This document shows positions 49,453 through 61,700 of a DNA stretch of 64,000 nt, one piece after another. Each line of letters begins with the position of its first letter. The first letter of the stretch is position 1. A program made the translations under genes and the position numbers. The notes beneath the pieces were generated by a model. That model did not search any database, was not told the DNA's origin, and saw only the letters and a program-made list of their open reading frames with translations. Source of the stretch: Zychaea mexicana (lineage: Eukaryota > Mucoromycota > Mucoromycetes > Mucorales > Lichtheimiaceae); assembly GCF_025766255.1 (NCBI RefSeq), contig NW_026516761.1:1-64000 (forward strand). The letters are read 5' to 3'.

Positions 49453-52400
49453 GGTAGCACTAGAGTGATCATTCTTCTATATTTCGCAAGTACATACTTC
49501 TTTTGTTCTAGGAAGAAGATTGCAATGATGGCAAAAAGGAATTGAAAAATAGGTTTATTTTTATGGTAATATAAGCTTCTAGTAGTAAAATTATAATTAA
49601 AGAATCGTGCATTCCTACAAATGTTAGTAAGCTTTTGTCCGTGGTAACGATAGCCCTCTGATTTTTTTCTCTCTTTTTTTTTTCTTCTATAATTTTTTCT
49701 TCAACTACATAATATTCTGATTTTTGGGATTCGTCTGTGGCAGTAGTTACGGTCTTTTTCGTCTTGATAATTGTCGTCTTCAGTAGCCTGAGGTGCGTGA
49801 TATCTGTGTGATTTGCTTGTTGATATCTTCGGTCCTTTTTGGTGTGTTACCATGTCGTGTTATTTTTTGCATTCGATGATGTATGTCGATCTGTTTTCTT
49901 TTTTCTTTTCTCTTTTTTCTTCTTTTCTTTTTTTTTCGTGCAGCCTTCGCTAAACGCTCTGTTGTCTTGAGCTCGACGCGAATGATATGGAGGCCGTTGA
50001 AGTCGATAATAGACTGTGCTTGTGGCTTTGTATCGATGATGATCCTCAGCGCTGTATTTTGTCTCTTAAATCATATCAATAAGCCTTTCACGTTAGTTAT
50101 CAAAGTCTTATTCTAAAGTAAATCCGTGTGTCTTATTTGTACTTACTGTTGATTAGTTTCACTTTATAGTTGCCCAAGTCTTGCTTTTCAGTCTGGTAGT
50201 AAAATCGACTGCAATTTGATATCGCTTGGTTTGTTTTGTATGTAATACTGTGTGTCTTGTGTAGACATCATCTTTTCTTCGCTGATATAAATTGTTACTG
50301 TTGTTGCATGTGTTAGCTTTTGATGCGATGTTGATCGGGTATGTGGTGCGGTCGTAAGCAAGCTTGCTTAAGGTGATATGTAAGACAGCCACCGACTTGA
50401 CGTTTTCTTGGTGCCGTATTGTACGAAAGGCAGTGATGATTTTTTTTCCTGACATTTGTTTCTGACTTTTTGTTGCCTTGAATTTCGCTACTTTTGCTTT
50501 CCGTCGTCACAGACCGCGTGATGCTTGGTGTTGTTTTTACATTCTCTCTAATCTACTACTAATCTACTTCCTGATTTTCTTTTCTTTTCTTTTTTCTTTT
50601 TTTTCTTCTTTTTGTTACTTGTATTTTGGGGGGCTATCGTTACCTGGACCGTAACTTACCAACGCTTTGTCAGAAGAGATTTCCTGGGTAGAATTTGGCG
50701 AATTTTCGTTGCATGAATAGCGGCCTTCACTAATGATATGATTGTAGCAAAGTCACAATGAGAAGATAATTTCACAAAAGCATGAATAGTCAATTGTTTC
50801 TCTTGGTTTTGCTTCTTACCATGATACAGCAATGTGTGCTGCTTCTGTTTCGATTTCCAAGGTATGATAGTGTGACCATGAAATAGTATTGTCTCCATAA
50901 CTACTAATGACTGTTCTTGTAGCCACCGCTTGATACAGAGGAAATGACAGAAAGCCTCCCTTGTTTGCTGCGTGCCGTCCATTGGTTTGTCAAGGATACA
51001 CATGCGCGATTCCTTCCTTAGAGTAGTATCATCGAGTAGTCATGTCGCCCACCGCTTTTACTAAAAGATCAATCGATCTAAATGAGTACGTATAATACAT
51101 ACATCAGTGCTAATCGCCTCATTTTCCGCTCCAAACTCATATCATGTAAATTCAAATTACCTTAAACGTTCTCTCCTTTCAACGGTCAAGCTGCTGCCAT
51201 AAACAATATGTGTGTGCGAATGTCAATAATGCGCAGTTCTTGAATATATGTCCCGTGCGACAGGAGCCATCGACCGATTCTCTCGTCGAGTAGCGTTTAT
51301 CGGTTGTGCGATCAGTGTCTTCAATGTGAGCTCGCCAGCATGCATTCGAAAGTCGGATACGGATAGTGCCGCCATTATTGCGTCTACGCAATGCCGTCGG
51401 GTCCCTCTGGTAATAATGTGACCCTTGTTGATAGTGTCCTTTAGACGCAGTGTTTTGCTTGATGCGTCTTGGACAGGTGTGCTTCTCGTCCCTTCTTTTG
51501 TCCCCATTGCTGCTTCACCACTAAAGCAGAAATGAAACCGCCACGATAATATGATACTGCTCCATCCAATAGCCGTGTCCCGTGTGCATCGTTGTCCTTG
51601 ATATTCTTTGCCCACCGATGCCGATGACTTTGCTTGTTGTTTTCATGCGCAATTTTCAGATTGTTCGCCACCTTTCCCCCCCTAAGAAGAAATTGAATGT
51701 AAGAATCACATTTTGTCCGACTTGATATTGTTAAGAACTTACTATAGGCTCTGCATCCATCTAAATGGGCGTTTGAAATGTTGTCATTAAATATGTCTCC
51801 TCGTATCTTGTCGCCAATTCTTCCCGTGGTGCAGCTTGGATTATGTCGCCATCATAATGAACGCTGTTCACCAGGGACTGTACCTTGTTCATCATGGGTA
51901 GATGCATCAGGGTTACAATGTGATATCTCTTAGTCCGGCGTCAAACAGTCGTATGTGTGGCGCTCCATAGATGCTTTGTTGCCAGTATTGATTGTCATAT
52001 CAGAGGATGTGTTGCATTGCCACCGTGCTTCATTGCCGCAATAGCCTTCTGTGCTTGGTTGCTACCACACCCATATATGCTCCAATGATTCCTGGTTGAT
52101 TTTTCTTTGTCGCCAAGAAAAGAGGAGTTGCCACCTTGTAGATAGATTGTTGTTGAGCCAGCTTGAATAGTTGCCATGCGTGCTGCTATCCAGTTTTTAC
52201 TGTTTGTCTTTTGAAATCAATTGCCACCATAATAGAAGTCGCCAGTCTTTTTGCCTTGTAGCCATCTGATAGAAATGATAAAGACGTATTCGAATGGCCG
52301 TCTATTGCCCGATGTTGTCCCCACATTGAAAGCTAACAATGCCAATGTCGTCTTTTTGTCGCGACGCTGCTGTCTCCACAGGTCTCCTCGTCGTAAACGA

Positions 52401-53200
52401 GATAGATTATGATTGTTTTCATCTCCTTGACTTGACGTTGACTGATTTGAATAGTTGTAATGGGTGTTGCCGTCACATTACACCTTGTGATTCTGAACGG
52501 ACTGATTTGTCGTATGCATTGTTGCAGTTTTTGACGCTGAAGTATCTTGCTCCATGTGGCCACCATAGGTAGCGATGGACACTGTTTGTCGATACGATGT
52601 TTGCCGCTGCTCCTTTTGTTGCCGCTTTCTCTTTGTGTTTTCACCACAAAAGTAGGGATGGTTGATGATGATGATGATCGTGCCGTTGATTTGAAACCAT
52701 CCCACATATTTGCCCGCATGCCTGTAGACTTGATCCGTCTACGGCCACACAGCTTGAGAATTTTGACTAGCTTGTATATTCTTCGTAAAGATGTACCATA
52801 AGTGATTCATTGCTGCTGCGCCTGAGTATGACTCGCCCATAAATTACATGTCGCCTTTTCCGCCTGTCACTTTTTCGTCCGCTGAAAACAGTTGATGCCA
52901 AAGGCTGTCCACCCCGACTTGCACTTGGTCCGCCTATGCACGTGTTAAATGCATGCAATTTTCCGCCCAGAAGGGGAAGTGTCATATTGGATCACTTGAG
53001 AACAGATATCCGCACCCGCTTGAAGAGTCCTTGCCGCCATAGCATCGCCAGTAGACAATAAACTTGCTCCTTCCAACCTGGGAATATTCAATTTGTCTAA
53101 TTGAATGCCGAATGTAGTTGTTGCCTGGACCAACAGGAAGAAAACCAGAGGATGCCAACGATTGGATAATGATGATCGATCTTGATAGTCAATCGCCAAA
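49453..53200. other. Repeat-rich, non-coding region with recurrent TTGCC(A/G)CC words
   Basis: Nearly 3.8 kb without a supportable gene. 49660-50640 is T-rich with long T/C runs. From about 51040 to 53190 the words tgtcgcc, ttgccacc and ttgccgc recur on the plus strand every 20-150 bp (for example near 51044, 51367, 51668, 51801, 51846, 52015, 52034, 52111, 52128, 52222, 52240, 52618 and 53030). Minus-strand frames exist (50656..51003; 52945..53211) but show no family motif. It may be decayed transposon sequence. Confidence 0.4.
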
Positions 53201-53205
53201 AGACG

Positions 53206-53411
53206 GATCAAGCCAAAGACGGGATTCTGCCAATCCTCGAATCGACATCAAGTAAAAGAGATTGTTTTTACTCGGCTAGCCTGGAAATATGACGCCACCT
53301 GTAGCAGCATAACCATCATGGATCATCCACCAAGACCACACGAGACGACGTGATCAAGCCAAAGACGGGATTCTCACAACACCCCGAATTTTTACTCGGC
53401 TAGCCTGGAAA
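53206..53411 (+). repeat. Two interleaved direct repeats
   Basis: A 23-bp word starting gatcaagccaaagacggg occurs at 53206-53228 and 53352-53374. A second 23-bp word containing actcggctagcctgg occurs at 53265-53287 and 53389-53411. Order is the same in both units, so this is a tandem duplication of about 125-146 bp with internal divergence. Confidence 0.85.
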
Positions 53412-53479
53412 GCTGACGCTCTCCATCGCGGCGTACCACCCACACCGCTGGCCTGACACCCCAACCCGGACACCCCAGC

Positions 53480-54170
53480 TTCACGGAATCCGGAGGCAAA
53501 GGTGAAGGCTGAGGCTGGACTTACATGGCTGTGACACTGACTACAACCGGTGGAGGATCCAGGGTATGGAAAGGGCGAGGACAACTCCGGTTGAGCTTTC
53601 GGTGGCAGGGATTGGGTGAGCAACATTGCTCCGGTTGGCCAGGGCTTACGCAGGAACACCATCCACATGAGCTGGAACTGACTGGGATGACAACCTTGGG
53701 AAAGGAATAAGTTCCTAATAATGGGCTCCTCTTCGCCTTCTTCACACCACATCCGTGTCGAATGCGATACGAAGAAGGGAAGAAGGAAGGGAAAAAGGAT
53801 ATATCAGTTAGTAAGCCTCTTCTTATTAATATGGCCGTAGGTATTAAAGAAAGCATAGTACGTACCGTAATCATACAAGCATGACACCTTGGGTTGTCAT
53901 TTGCTGTCAAGAACCGCCGCTGTACATGTGCCTCGATGGTGGATTCCTGCTGCCTACACAACCAGAGCGTTGCTCACCTCCCCACCACCGGCTCAACCGG
54001 AGTTGTCCCCATGTGCCCCCTCCAACCCCTTCACCCCCGGTGGCTGCAGCCAGTGTCGGCGCCAATGCCAACCCCAACCGCCTTTACCTCAAGAAACCAT
54101 CCACTGAGATGTCCGGGCCGCACCCCATCGCCTGACGAAGGCGGAGACCGCCAGACACCCGCGAGCACCG
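53480..54170. repeat. Long imperfect inverted repeat
   Basis: The left arm is about 53480-53700 and the right arm about 53920-54170, with roughly 200 bp between them. The clearest pairing is an exact 18-bp inverted match: ggacaactccggttgagc at 53579-53596 and its complement at 53991-54008. It is extended by gtgagcaac..tctggttg-type and ggtgtccggg..ggggt-type matches. Arms are GC-richer than their surroundings. It could be a TIR element remnant or a source of hairpin RNA. Confidence 0.65.
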
Positions 54171-54818
54171 TGGCCGTGCCACGCATAACCTGTACATGTT
54201 ACTCGGTTTCATCAGTATATCATTTTTGGCGTGATAGTAGTATAATATCATTCTTTAATCACTTACGGCAACCACAGCCCAGCCAAGCCGCCGTTTGCAA
54301 CGAGCGCGCACCCAAAATGCACCCAAATACGGCCCAGAGGTGCAACACGCCACAAAGGAACACCGAGTTTAGCGGAAGAGAAGGAACCAGAGGAGGGCGG
54401 AAACAGAAGGCAGACACGGATTGAAGAGAAACGAGACGGGCGGAAAGGAAGACAGGAGGAGGAAAGAGGAGGACCTAGTCAAATGGACAGCAATGTTAAT
54501 GGCCTTGTTTGTGTCCGCATAAAAGCAGCGTCTTCAGCTTACCAATAATCATAGAGCTTTCTGTTTTTGTAGGCTTTTCAAGTACTTTTTTCTGTTTTTT
54601 TTTTGTGGGCTATAAATTCGAACGGGAGAAACTGTCAGTGATCGCGTGCATAAAACAAGTGGCGCATATGAGATACTTACTTTTTAAAGAGATTTTTAAC
54701 TTTTTTTTGGGTCTACAATAGAAGTTAAAGAAGTATGGTTAGCTTGTAATGGTTCTATGAGATAGCGTATCAAGCGTGAGCTGGCGATGGTGCTTACTTT
54801 TCTGGGTTTTTTATTTCA
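54171..54818. other. Spacer
   Basis: GC-rich purine sequence to about 54480, then AT-rich DNA to the 3' end of the next minus-strand gene. No supportable gene. Confidence 0.4.
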
Positions 54819-55514
54819 CTAGCACCACCAGGGGAACGCTGGCGCTGGCCCTACCCAGTCGACATACATCTCGTCGGAATCTTCTTCTTCGCACCACTCG
54901 TCGATGTCCATTGGCTCATCAGTATCCATGGCATCATCGTCGTCTTCTTCTTCTTCATTGCTAGGGACACCAAGGGGCGGAAAGAGAGGAGCTGGGGCGA
55001 AAAGAGGAGTGGTGGGGGCAGCTTGGTGTTGTGGCGGTGGTGATTGTTGTTGCTGTTGCGGTGAGTGGTGATGCTGCTGCTGTGGAATTGGCGACAGAGG
55101 AAGAACGGGCGACAGAGGAACGGGCGACAGAGGAAGAACGGGCGACAGAGGAACGGGCGACAGAGGGAGAACGGGCGACCGGAAAGGGTTTGGCTGAGGT
55201 GATGGCGGTGGGGACGAACCCGCACGCGACAGAGCACCGAACGCATCATCATCATGACCGAGGTCAATGATGAGAGAGGACTCGGTGGAGAAGACGGGCT
55301 CAAAGGAGCGGTAGGAAGCGGTGGTGGGGCTGTCGAGGTTGCTGTTGGTGGATAGGACGGGCGAGATGTGCAGAGGCGAGTTGAAGGTGTTGGTGGAGTG
55401 CGAGTGATAAGACAGTTGAGAAGCCGCGTCAGGGTCGTAAGGGGCAGTGGTGGCGTCGTCGTCAAAGTCGTAATAGCCGGTGGCGTGGTTGTAGCTGTTG
55501 CTTACAGAAGTCAT
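54819..55514 (-). CDS. Low-complexity Pro/Ser/acidic protein (231 aa)
   Basis: A single-exon minus-strand frame. I do not recognise a family. The N-terminal 100 residues are Ser/Thr/Tyr/Asp-rich. A repeat region at about 112-142 consists of alternating SPVLPLSPVPL units encoded by a 30-bp minisatellite (about 55098-55172). Then come Gln/His/Pro-rich residues, and the C-terminus is strongly acidic (EEEEDDDDAMDTDEPMDIDEW) ending in a Trp/Pro-rich tail. No signal peptide or membrane segment. Alternation of proline-rich and acidic tracts suits a nuclear or scaffold protein, but nothing proves this. A TATA box lies upstream on the coding strand. The antisense and other minus frames are also open because of the repeats. 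Confidence 0.6.
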   Translation of the reverse strand: MTSVSNSYNHATGYYDFDDDATTAPYDPDAASQLSYHSHSTNTFNSPLHISPVLSTNSNLDSPTTASYRSFEPVFSTESSLIIDLGHDDDAFGALSRAGSSPPPSPQPNPFRSPVLPLSPVPLSPVLPLSPVPLSPVLPLSPIPQQQHHHSPQQQQQSPPPQHQAAPTTPLFAPAPLFPPLGVPSNEEEEDDDDAMDTDEPMDIDEWCEEEDSDEMYVDWVGPAPAFPWWC

Positions 55515-55580
55515 CGTAGAAAAGTACGGAATAGAAAGCAGGTAAAGAAGGAAAAGGAGGGGAAAGTAAAAAGTGGGCTC

Positions 55581-55593
55581 TTTTTATATAAAT
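55581..55593 (-). promoter_or_regulatory. TATA box of the low-complexity protein gene
   Basis: Read on the minus strand the sequence is tttatataaaaag, about 70 bp before the ATG at 55514. Its position and canonical form support expression of the 231-residue frame. Confidence 0.55.
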
Positions 55594-58139
55594 TGGATGA
55601 TTTCCTTTTCCGGCTTATCGACCATTTGACCTTTCTTTTTGGAACCAATGATGGTGGTGACGCTCTAAGCAACGCGTTGGATACAGTATCTAGGAGATAA
55701 AGTGGCCAGAATACATAAGCTTGCTCATTGTTGCCATGAAAACACTGGCATTGGCCTTGCTGCTATCTCAGGTGCGTGCATCATGTAGAATAAATAAAAA
55801 TCTATTCTTTTATTCGCGTCATCAGTGTCAATAGAGAAGCTGCTTCTCACCGTATTATGCAGTCAGTCAGTCTCGTAGCGTCACATACACGTTGGGTATC
55901 TGTCGTGCCGGAGGGTCTCCGAGCTCGGCAAATCACGACTTGATCGCTCCTCTCCACCCTCGATTTGAATGCCAAGATGGCTGAACCATAACACTTTGAT
56001 ATAGCCGTGTACAAAGACGAGACTAGTATGTACATGTAGCCTGGAAGGTGCACAATGCAAAGGGAAATGTCAGGCTGAATGCCATTGCTTTGGGAGATGA
56101 GCGACGCGTTGCTCTGTGTGTCCAGTGTGCTTGTGTAACCTGACAAGACCTGGGTTGGCAGGTGATGCTGTCAACTTCTTTGTATCCATTCCTTTTTTGG
56201 GGGGGTCAGCTGATCCACTATAGAATCACTGATAAGAAATAAACGCTCCTCTCTCATTATCTACTCTCTGCTCACTTTTTCAGTGTTGGGAATAGAAAGT
56301 AGTTACTACTACCTCGAGCCCAAAAACCAACGAAGATACGTGCTGGCCCTGTAACGAAAGTGACAACGACAAGCAAAGTGACAGACAGAGACGTGGTGGA
56401 CAAGTCGAACAATAACAATAGATTGGCCGTTTCCTGAGAGTGCGTGTGTAACTTTGGACATGTGCATTTCTGTGTAACCCCAGAAAGACAGCTTTTCTAC
56501 ATAGACTTTTCTTCTCCCGTCTTGATGACGAGTCGTACTTGGTGTTTGTTCATCAGATGAGAAGGAAAAGGGGACCGCTTTTGTGTAGATAACGGGAAAG
56601 TAAGAAAGCAGGTTTCGGGTGTGTGTGTGTGTGTGTGTTGGTTCATCCATTGAAAATAAAAGAGCAGAGTTTCCAATGCACGCTTCTGTCGTGTGCACGT
56701 ATCAGTAAATCATGTTGTTGTTGTTGTTTCCATGCAATGTCGCACTCTAGATGTCGTTATACACAATGGAAGTCACGCTCGCTTGCAAACGTGTCTGTGT
56801 CGAAAATATGTGCCCTTGATAAGATCTACGATATGCGAAATTACGTAAGCTGATCCAGTTAGGGCCTACGTACTATGGGTGCTTCGTGGTTCAAGGTGCC
56901 ACCTTTGTCCCGCTAGTCTTTTCCTTTGTGGTGTTCTTGCTTTCCTTTACTTTAGAGACAGATTTCATGAGTACAGTGAGAAGGAAGATAGAGTAGAGAA
57001 GTTGTGTTTGAAGTGGTAGCAAGAGAAGAAGGAATAAAGTACGTTTGGTTACAGCCAACAGCTTTAATGTTTCCTTAAATAGATTCTTTTTGGAGTCACA
57101 GAATCACATTAACACATGAAATACCGTTTGGCCTACACACACCTTGAAAGTTTACATCGCACCATGGCGAGCAACAACAACAGTGGCTATTCGAACAAAA
57201 AGGACCATACATAGATACCACCACAACCTCAAGTTAAGCAGGCAACACCGTCATTACTGATTGTAGGCCCCTCTTTCTCCCACGACATCTCAATCTTACA
57301 TACATCATCAAGTACATATCCAGACAAACGTTTGTAGTTTCATACTCTTAGCCTCTGTAGGATTATACTGTAGCAATAGCCATAGTCAGTGAGCACGGCA
57401 CTAGGGCTCCTTCAGTCGGGCCTTCCTAAATGATACTGTTATTTATGCAATGTACATACTTCCCGTCACGACTGCGGTAGACACGGTGAGGGGCAGGATT
57501 TGTAGTAGCAATTATGAAGTTAGGTAAAGTTGTAAAGAAAGCAACAAACTCTATCCATATTACTGTATACACAAAAGAAAATCAAGTCTCTCGAATGAAT
57601 AGCGCGTTGTCGTCTATATATACAAGTCAGTTGATGGAAAAGTTCAATTGCTTTGGCTACAACAGTACAGCAAGCTTATGAGTAATCCTGATTTTGATGT
57701 ATGATGTTAAAGAGGCATCTTTGTGGATGCGTGATTCACGGATAGAAACTCGTGAACGGGCTTGAGCACAAAAATGTCAATGACACTGTAAACCACAAAA
57801 TCTGTCGGTTTCTATGTACTGTATGCAGTGCGATGTGTTAAGATAAGCTGTAGTCTCGGTGATGTGTATATTACTAGTAGGCACCGATAGGAAATGGATA
57901 CAGACAGGAGAAGTATATAAAATTCATTGGCTGCGCTTGCCAAATGTAAAAGCTGGAACCCTGATAGCGAGGATCATGACCATTTATCCATGTACTCTTG
58001 CCAACACCTGCGGACGATTAATTTTTTCCTCCAAGGACCAATAGCGCCCGCTTGGACCATTTGCATTCGTGTGAGATTTGAACATAGAATTTGTCACAGT
58101 GAGCCAAAAAGGTGCATCCTTCTTTGAGAATACAAAAAG
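55594..58139. other. Gene-poor region
   Basis: About 2.5 kb with short frames only. It includes a (gt) microsatellite at about 56618-56638. A minus-strand snatch near 57960-58060 reads AGVGKSTWINGHD-like after one stop, but a P-loop alone is insufficient. I see no RNA gene. Confidence 0.4.
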
Positions 58140-58611
58140 ATTGAAACTGGAAATGTCAAGGTCGAATGTATATAACTTGACCTATAGCTTGCGTTGCTTT
58201 GATAAAAGAATTTGCGTGAACTTTTACGTATTAAATGGGGAGTGGCATGCTTAACAATGCTGGGTTACTTTCAACTATCCTGATTGAACGTTCTGTGGAT
58301 AGTTATGTATATCATATTGTCATCCGCCTTCAAGATATACATATATTGCCATGGGGATATCGTGTTGGTAAGGGGTCGTCACGTCATTTTTATCGGATAT
58401 CTTAATCGAAGCTATCTAATATGCGAGTAAAATTCAGGATCACCGGCTCTTTTCGTCAGCACGGAAGCAACCGAGTGTCTGTTGTGTTGGCGACGATCTG
58501 TACTAGTCCTACCGCTGAAACTGGCGCAAAATGTCGATCGCTGACTTGATATTTTTATACAATGCTTGATACACTCTCTGTGCAACCAGAGCTTTTTACA
58601 AAACGAGGCAT
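58140..58611 (-). pseudogene. Decayed fragment of the amine-oxidase-like gene
   Basis: It aligns with about 62690-63135 of the intact oxidase gene in the same orientation. Shared pieces include gtggcatgct versus gtggcacgct; atgtatatca; cttcaagatat; cgtcacgtcattttt; gaagcaaccgagtgtctgt versus gaagcagccgagtgtctgt; and caaaatgtcg..gctga. Indels break the frame throughout. It abuts the 3' flank of the kinesin gene, just as the intact oxidase abuts the kinesin 5' side. Confidence 0.8.
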
Positions 58612-58763
58612 TGTTGAAGATACAGTTTATTTTGTGTCACGCTAATTATGTAGTTATTAATGAACGGGGTACATGTGCGTAATGTATGTTTTAGGAGGTG
58701 GTTGCAGGTGGATAGAAGGAAAAACGAGCTGGAATGATGAAAATACATGAATACGCCACGGAT

Positions 58764-61700
58764 CTATGCACGAAGCTTCTTTGCTGTGCCGATTCGACAA
58801 GAATTCACCTAGTAGAAAGAGAAAACAAGGAAAAAATCGTTTTAACTCACTGACACATACTGCTAGGTTCTCGACTAGTAGCTAATGCGAAAAGTTTCTC
58901 ATTACCTTTGTCGCAAACCGTAAGGAACAGAGGGTTTCGCCGAAATGTTCATTTAGTGGCGAGATATTGACAAACATAAGTGTTTTGCTGTTGCCACCTA
59001 TAATAAGAACATGACATCTCTTTGGTTACTCACAGTGATTCATTACCGTAACCTTTGCCTTCTCTGCAGCAGTAAGAAAAAGAGAAAAGAGCACGCTTTT
59101 TTACCTAGTGAATTCTGCAATAGATAGGTCAATTTTGAATTCCGGAAAGGTACATGACCACTACCATCCTTGTTATTGGCAAGGGCATGTATGACATCGC
59201 CAAGGCAACTGAGACTCTTGTTGATTGCCTGGGTTTCTCGTAACCGATCACCAGTTGATCCCGACAGTGCTAACCGTTCCGAACCAGCTAGGTCGATGAG
59301 ATTCAGGACACCCGAGGATCGTTCGTTTGTGGTGGAGTTGCTTCCGGTTAATCGCAAAGTGAACACACTATGGCTACGAGATGAACGCTCGTTCAAATTG
59401 GTTGCACCGGTTGCTCGGTTGTGGCTGGCTTTTCGAAGCATCATATTCACTTTGGCGGGGGAGTCCAGGATTACTAAGTTATGTAGAGATAAAGTTAAAA
59501 ATACTCATTTAATCTTTTAAGTGGGGCTTGGGGTAAGGGGAGGCAGAAGAAGCAAGGAAAGAGTTGTTGGATAGTCATAACGGAAAGTGGTTTCTCTTCT
59601 TCGTTTGTGCTTGTTACCTGTCGTCATATCAGTGACAATGGTTCTTCCGCTCTTTTCGTGTCTGATTTCATGCTTGATCTTGCCGTAGTTCGAAGTGTCG
59701 CCAAGCAAATCGTGCACGGTCTCGTTATATATCTCGAGGAATTGCCCTTCCATTGTATATTTCCATCCTCGTTCTCCGAGCTTTTGCGTTACTTCGTAGA
59801 TTTGCTGTACAGCACGGGGTATCATACCAGCAGATTCGGTGTTTGGTCCCGAAGGCCCTTGCATCGTGTATGTCTACATATTCGAATTTTGATCGAATTA
59901 GTTATCAAAGAGAAAAGTATTTGGGTTGGTTTACCAAAATCCAAGTACTAGTTTCTTTTCTTACTTTGCCACTTCCGGTTTGCCCATAGCTATAGACAGA
60001 TTCGAAGAAAACATCATATGAGTACTCTTGTGCTAACATAGAATAAAGCTACCACTGGTTGTTATATTACACTTACGCGAAAATACAAACATTATAGCCA
60101 TCTAATGCAGACTGGACTAACTGTGAGATCTCCTCAAAGACTTCCTGCTGGTTTTTTTCTGGGGAAAATACCTAGGAAATTAAATGGTATTAAATACTTG
60201 AGTTTCATCATGAACAGCAAACCAGCGCCACAAAAAGCAAACCATCAGAATCAAATCATACTTGGTCAAAAACGAACGGATGGCTCTTATCCGTCTTCTT
60301 GCCAAGAGTACTCTGTAGCGTTTCGGTGAGCTCTATTTTCTCACCGTCTTCACCGTAATACTTGATTTGGGCTAGATGGCGGCTATCCTCTATTTTTCGT
60401 ATTCCAGACATAAAAACCAGAATACAACATTTCCAAAGGTTTTGATCAGTACCCAGAAGCATTGCGTCACATACCACTTTCTTTTTTGAAGTTTCTAAAA
60501 GTTGCTCCACTATCGATATGTTTACCTGCTGTTGGAGGCCGCACTCTACAGAAGACGCGAATATTTCCTTTAAGTTCTTGTATAGCATTGTGCAAACTTC
60601 TTCGTGTTTTTTCTCCTCCCAGTAACTGCGTTTCGAGCTCTTTGGTAACAGCAATGGTATCATGGTTTTCTTTCTTCAGTTCATCGATGCGATGCTGACG
60701 TTCAATAAGTTTTTTATCCGTGAGCTAAGTAAAATACCGAAGCTTATCTTATTAGCGCAACCGTGTTCTAGATTTTGTTCAAGCGTATTACATGTAATTA
60801 CGCAATGGCTATACCTCGCCAGTAGCTTTCAAGGTTGTCAGTTCCGCTTCCAATTCGATAAACGATGCCGAAGTGCGTGTGATGGTTTCCTGACAGTGAT
60901 GAATATCACAGCACTATTAGTTTTCCATTTATTGCTGAGAAAAATTCCCCTGCTACTCATTTCTCGCTTATTACCTGAAGTGTAGAATTTTCAATCTGGC
61001 CAAGTTCAAATCGCTTCAGCGCGGATTGAGTTCGTTGCTGCATATTAGAGATCTCGTTCTGCATATCTGTTAGTTTGGAGTGCAGCGCATTGTTGTTTTC
61101 CTCCAAGGTTCGGTTTTGTTGCGTGTGTTCGAGTTTAAGCTTCTCAATCTCTTCACGATGAGTGCGATCTGCCACCTATTTGCATATAATTTGCAGTGTT
61201 AACATATATGTTCCAGCATGTGTAACCATCACCACGAACAATAGCTTTATCTCTTCCCACAAGGAAAAGCGCTCACCTGGCGCATTGTTTCAAGCTCGAC
61301 AAGTCTTTGAGAAGCTTCGCGTGACTGAGTCGTCTTATCCGCGACTGTGTCTTCCAAGTTTTTAAAGTCGTTCGACAATTCGGCTACTAACCAAATTATC
61401 ATGCACAATAGAAAATAAAGTTAATGATATTCTTTCTATTCGACGCGACTTTTCGACGCGAATAACAAGAGCAATTATCATGAGATCTGCTTGTTGCTTA
61501 CTTCTTGACTGGTTCGCCTGGCGGTGTCCTTCCATGTCTGAAATTTTACCCTGAGTATGTTATTTTGTGCAGTGAGCAATTCAAAAGTACGCAAGATAAG
61601 GTACAGAAATGAGAAATAAAATATAAAATATAGAAGTGATTCAACTAAATTCTTTGTCAACGCATACTCTGAAATCCCACGCAGGACGTTTCGCTTGTTG

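Noticed and set aside
50656..51003. 115-codon minus-strand frame in the repeat-rich region
   Set aside because: Composition is protein-like but isolated, without motif or neighbouring exons; the region looks like decayed repeats.
54851..55465. Second long minus-strand frame (204 codons) overlapping the 231-aa protein
   Set aside because: It is an alternative frame of the same minisatellite and low-complexity DNA; the other frame has the TATA box and acidic tail in a sensible order.
57927..58060. P-loop-like text (AGVGKST) on the minus strand
   Set aside because: A single short motif after a stop codon, with no further domain on either side.
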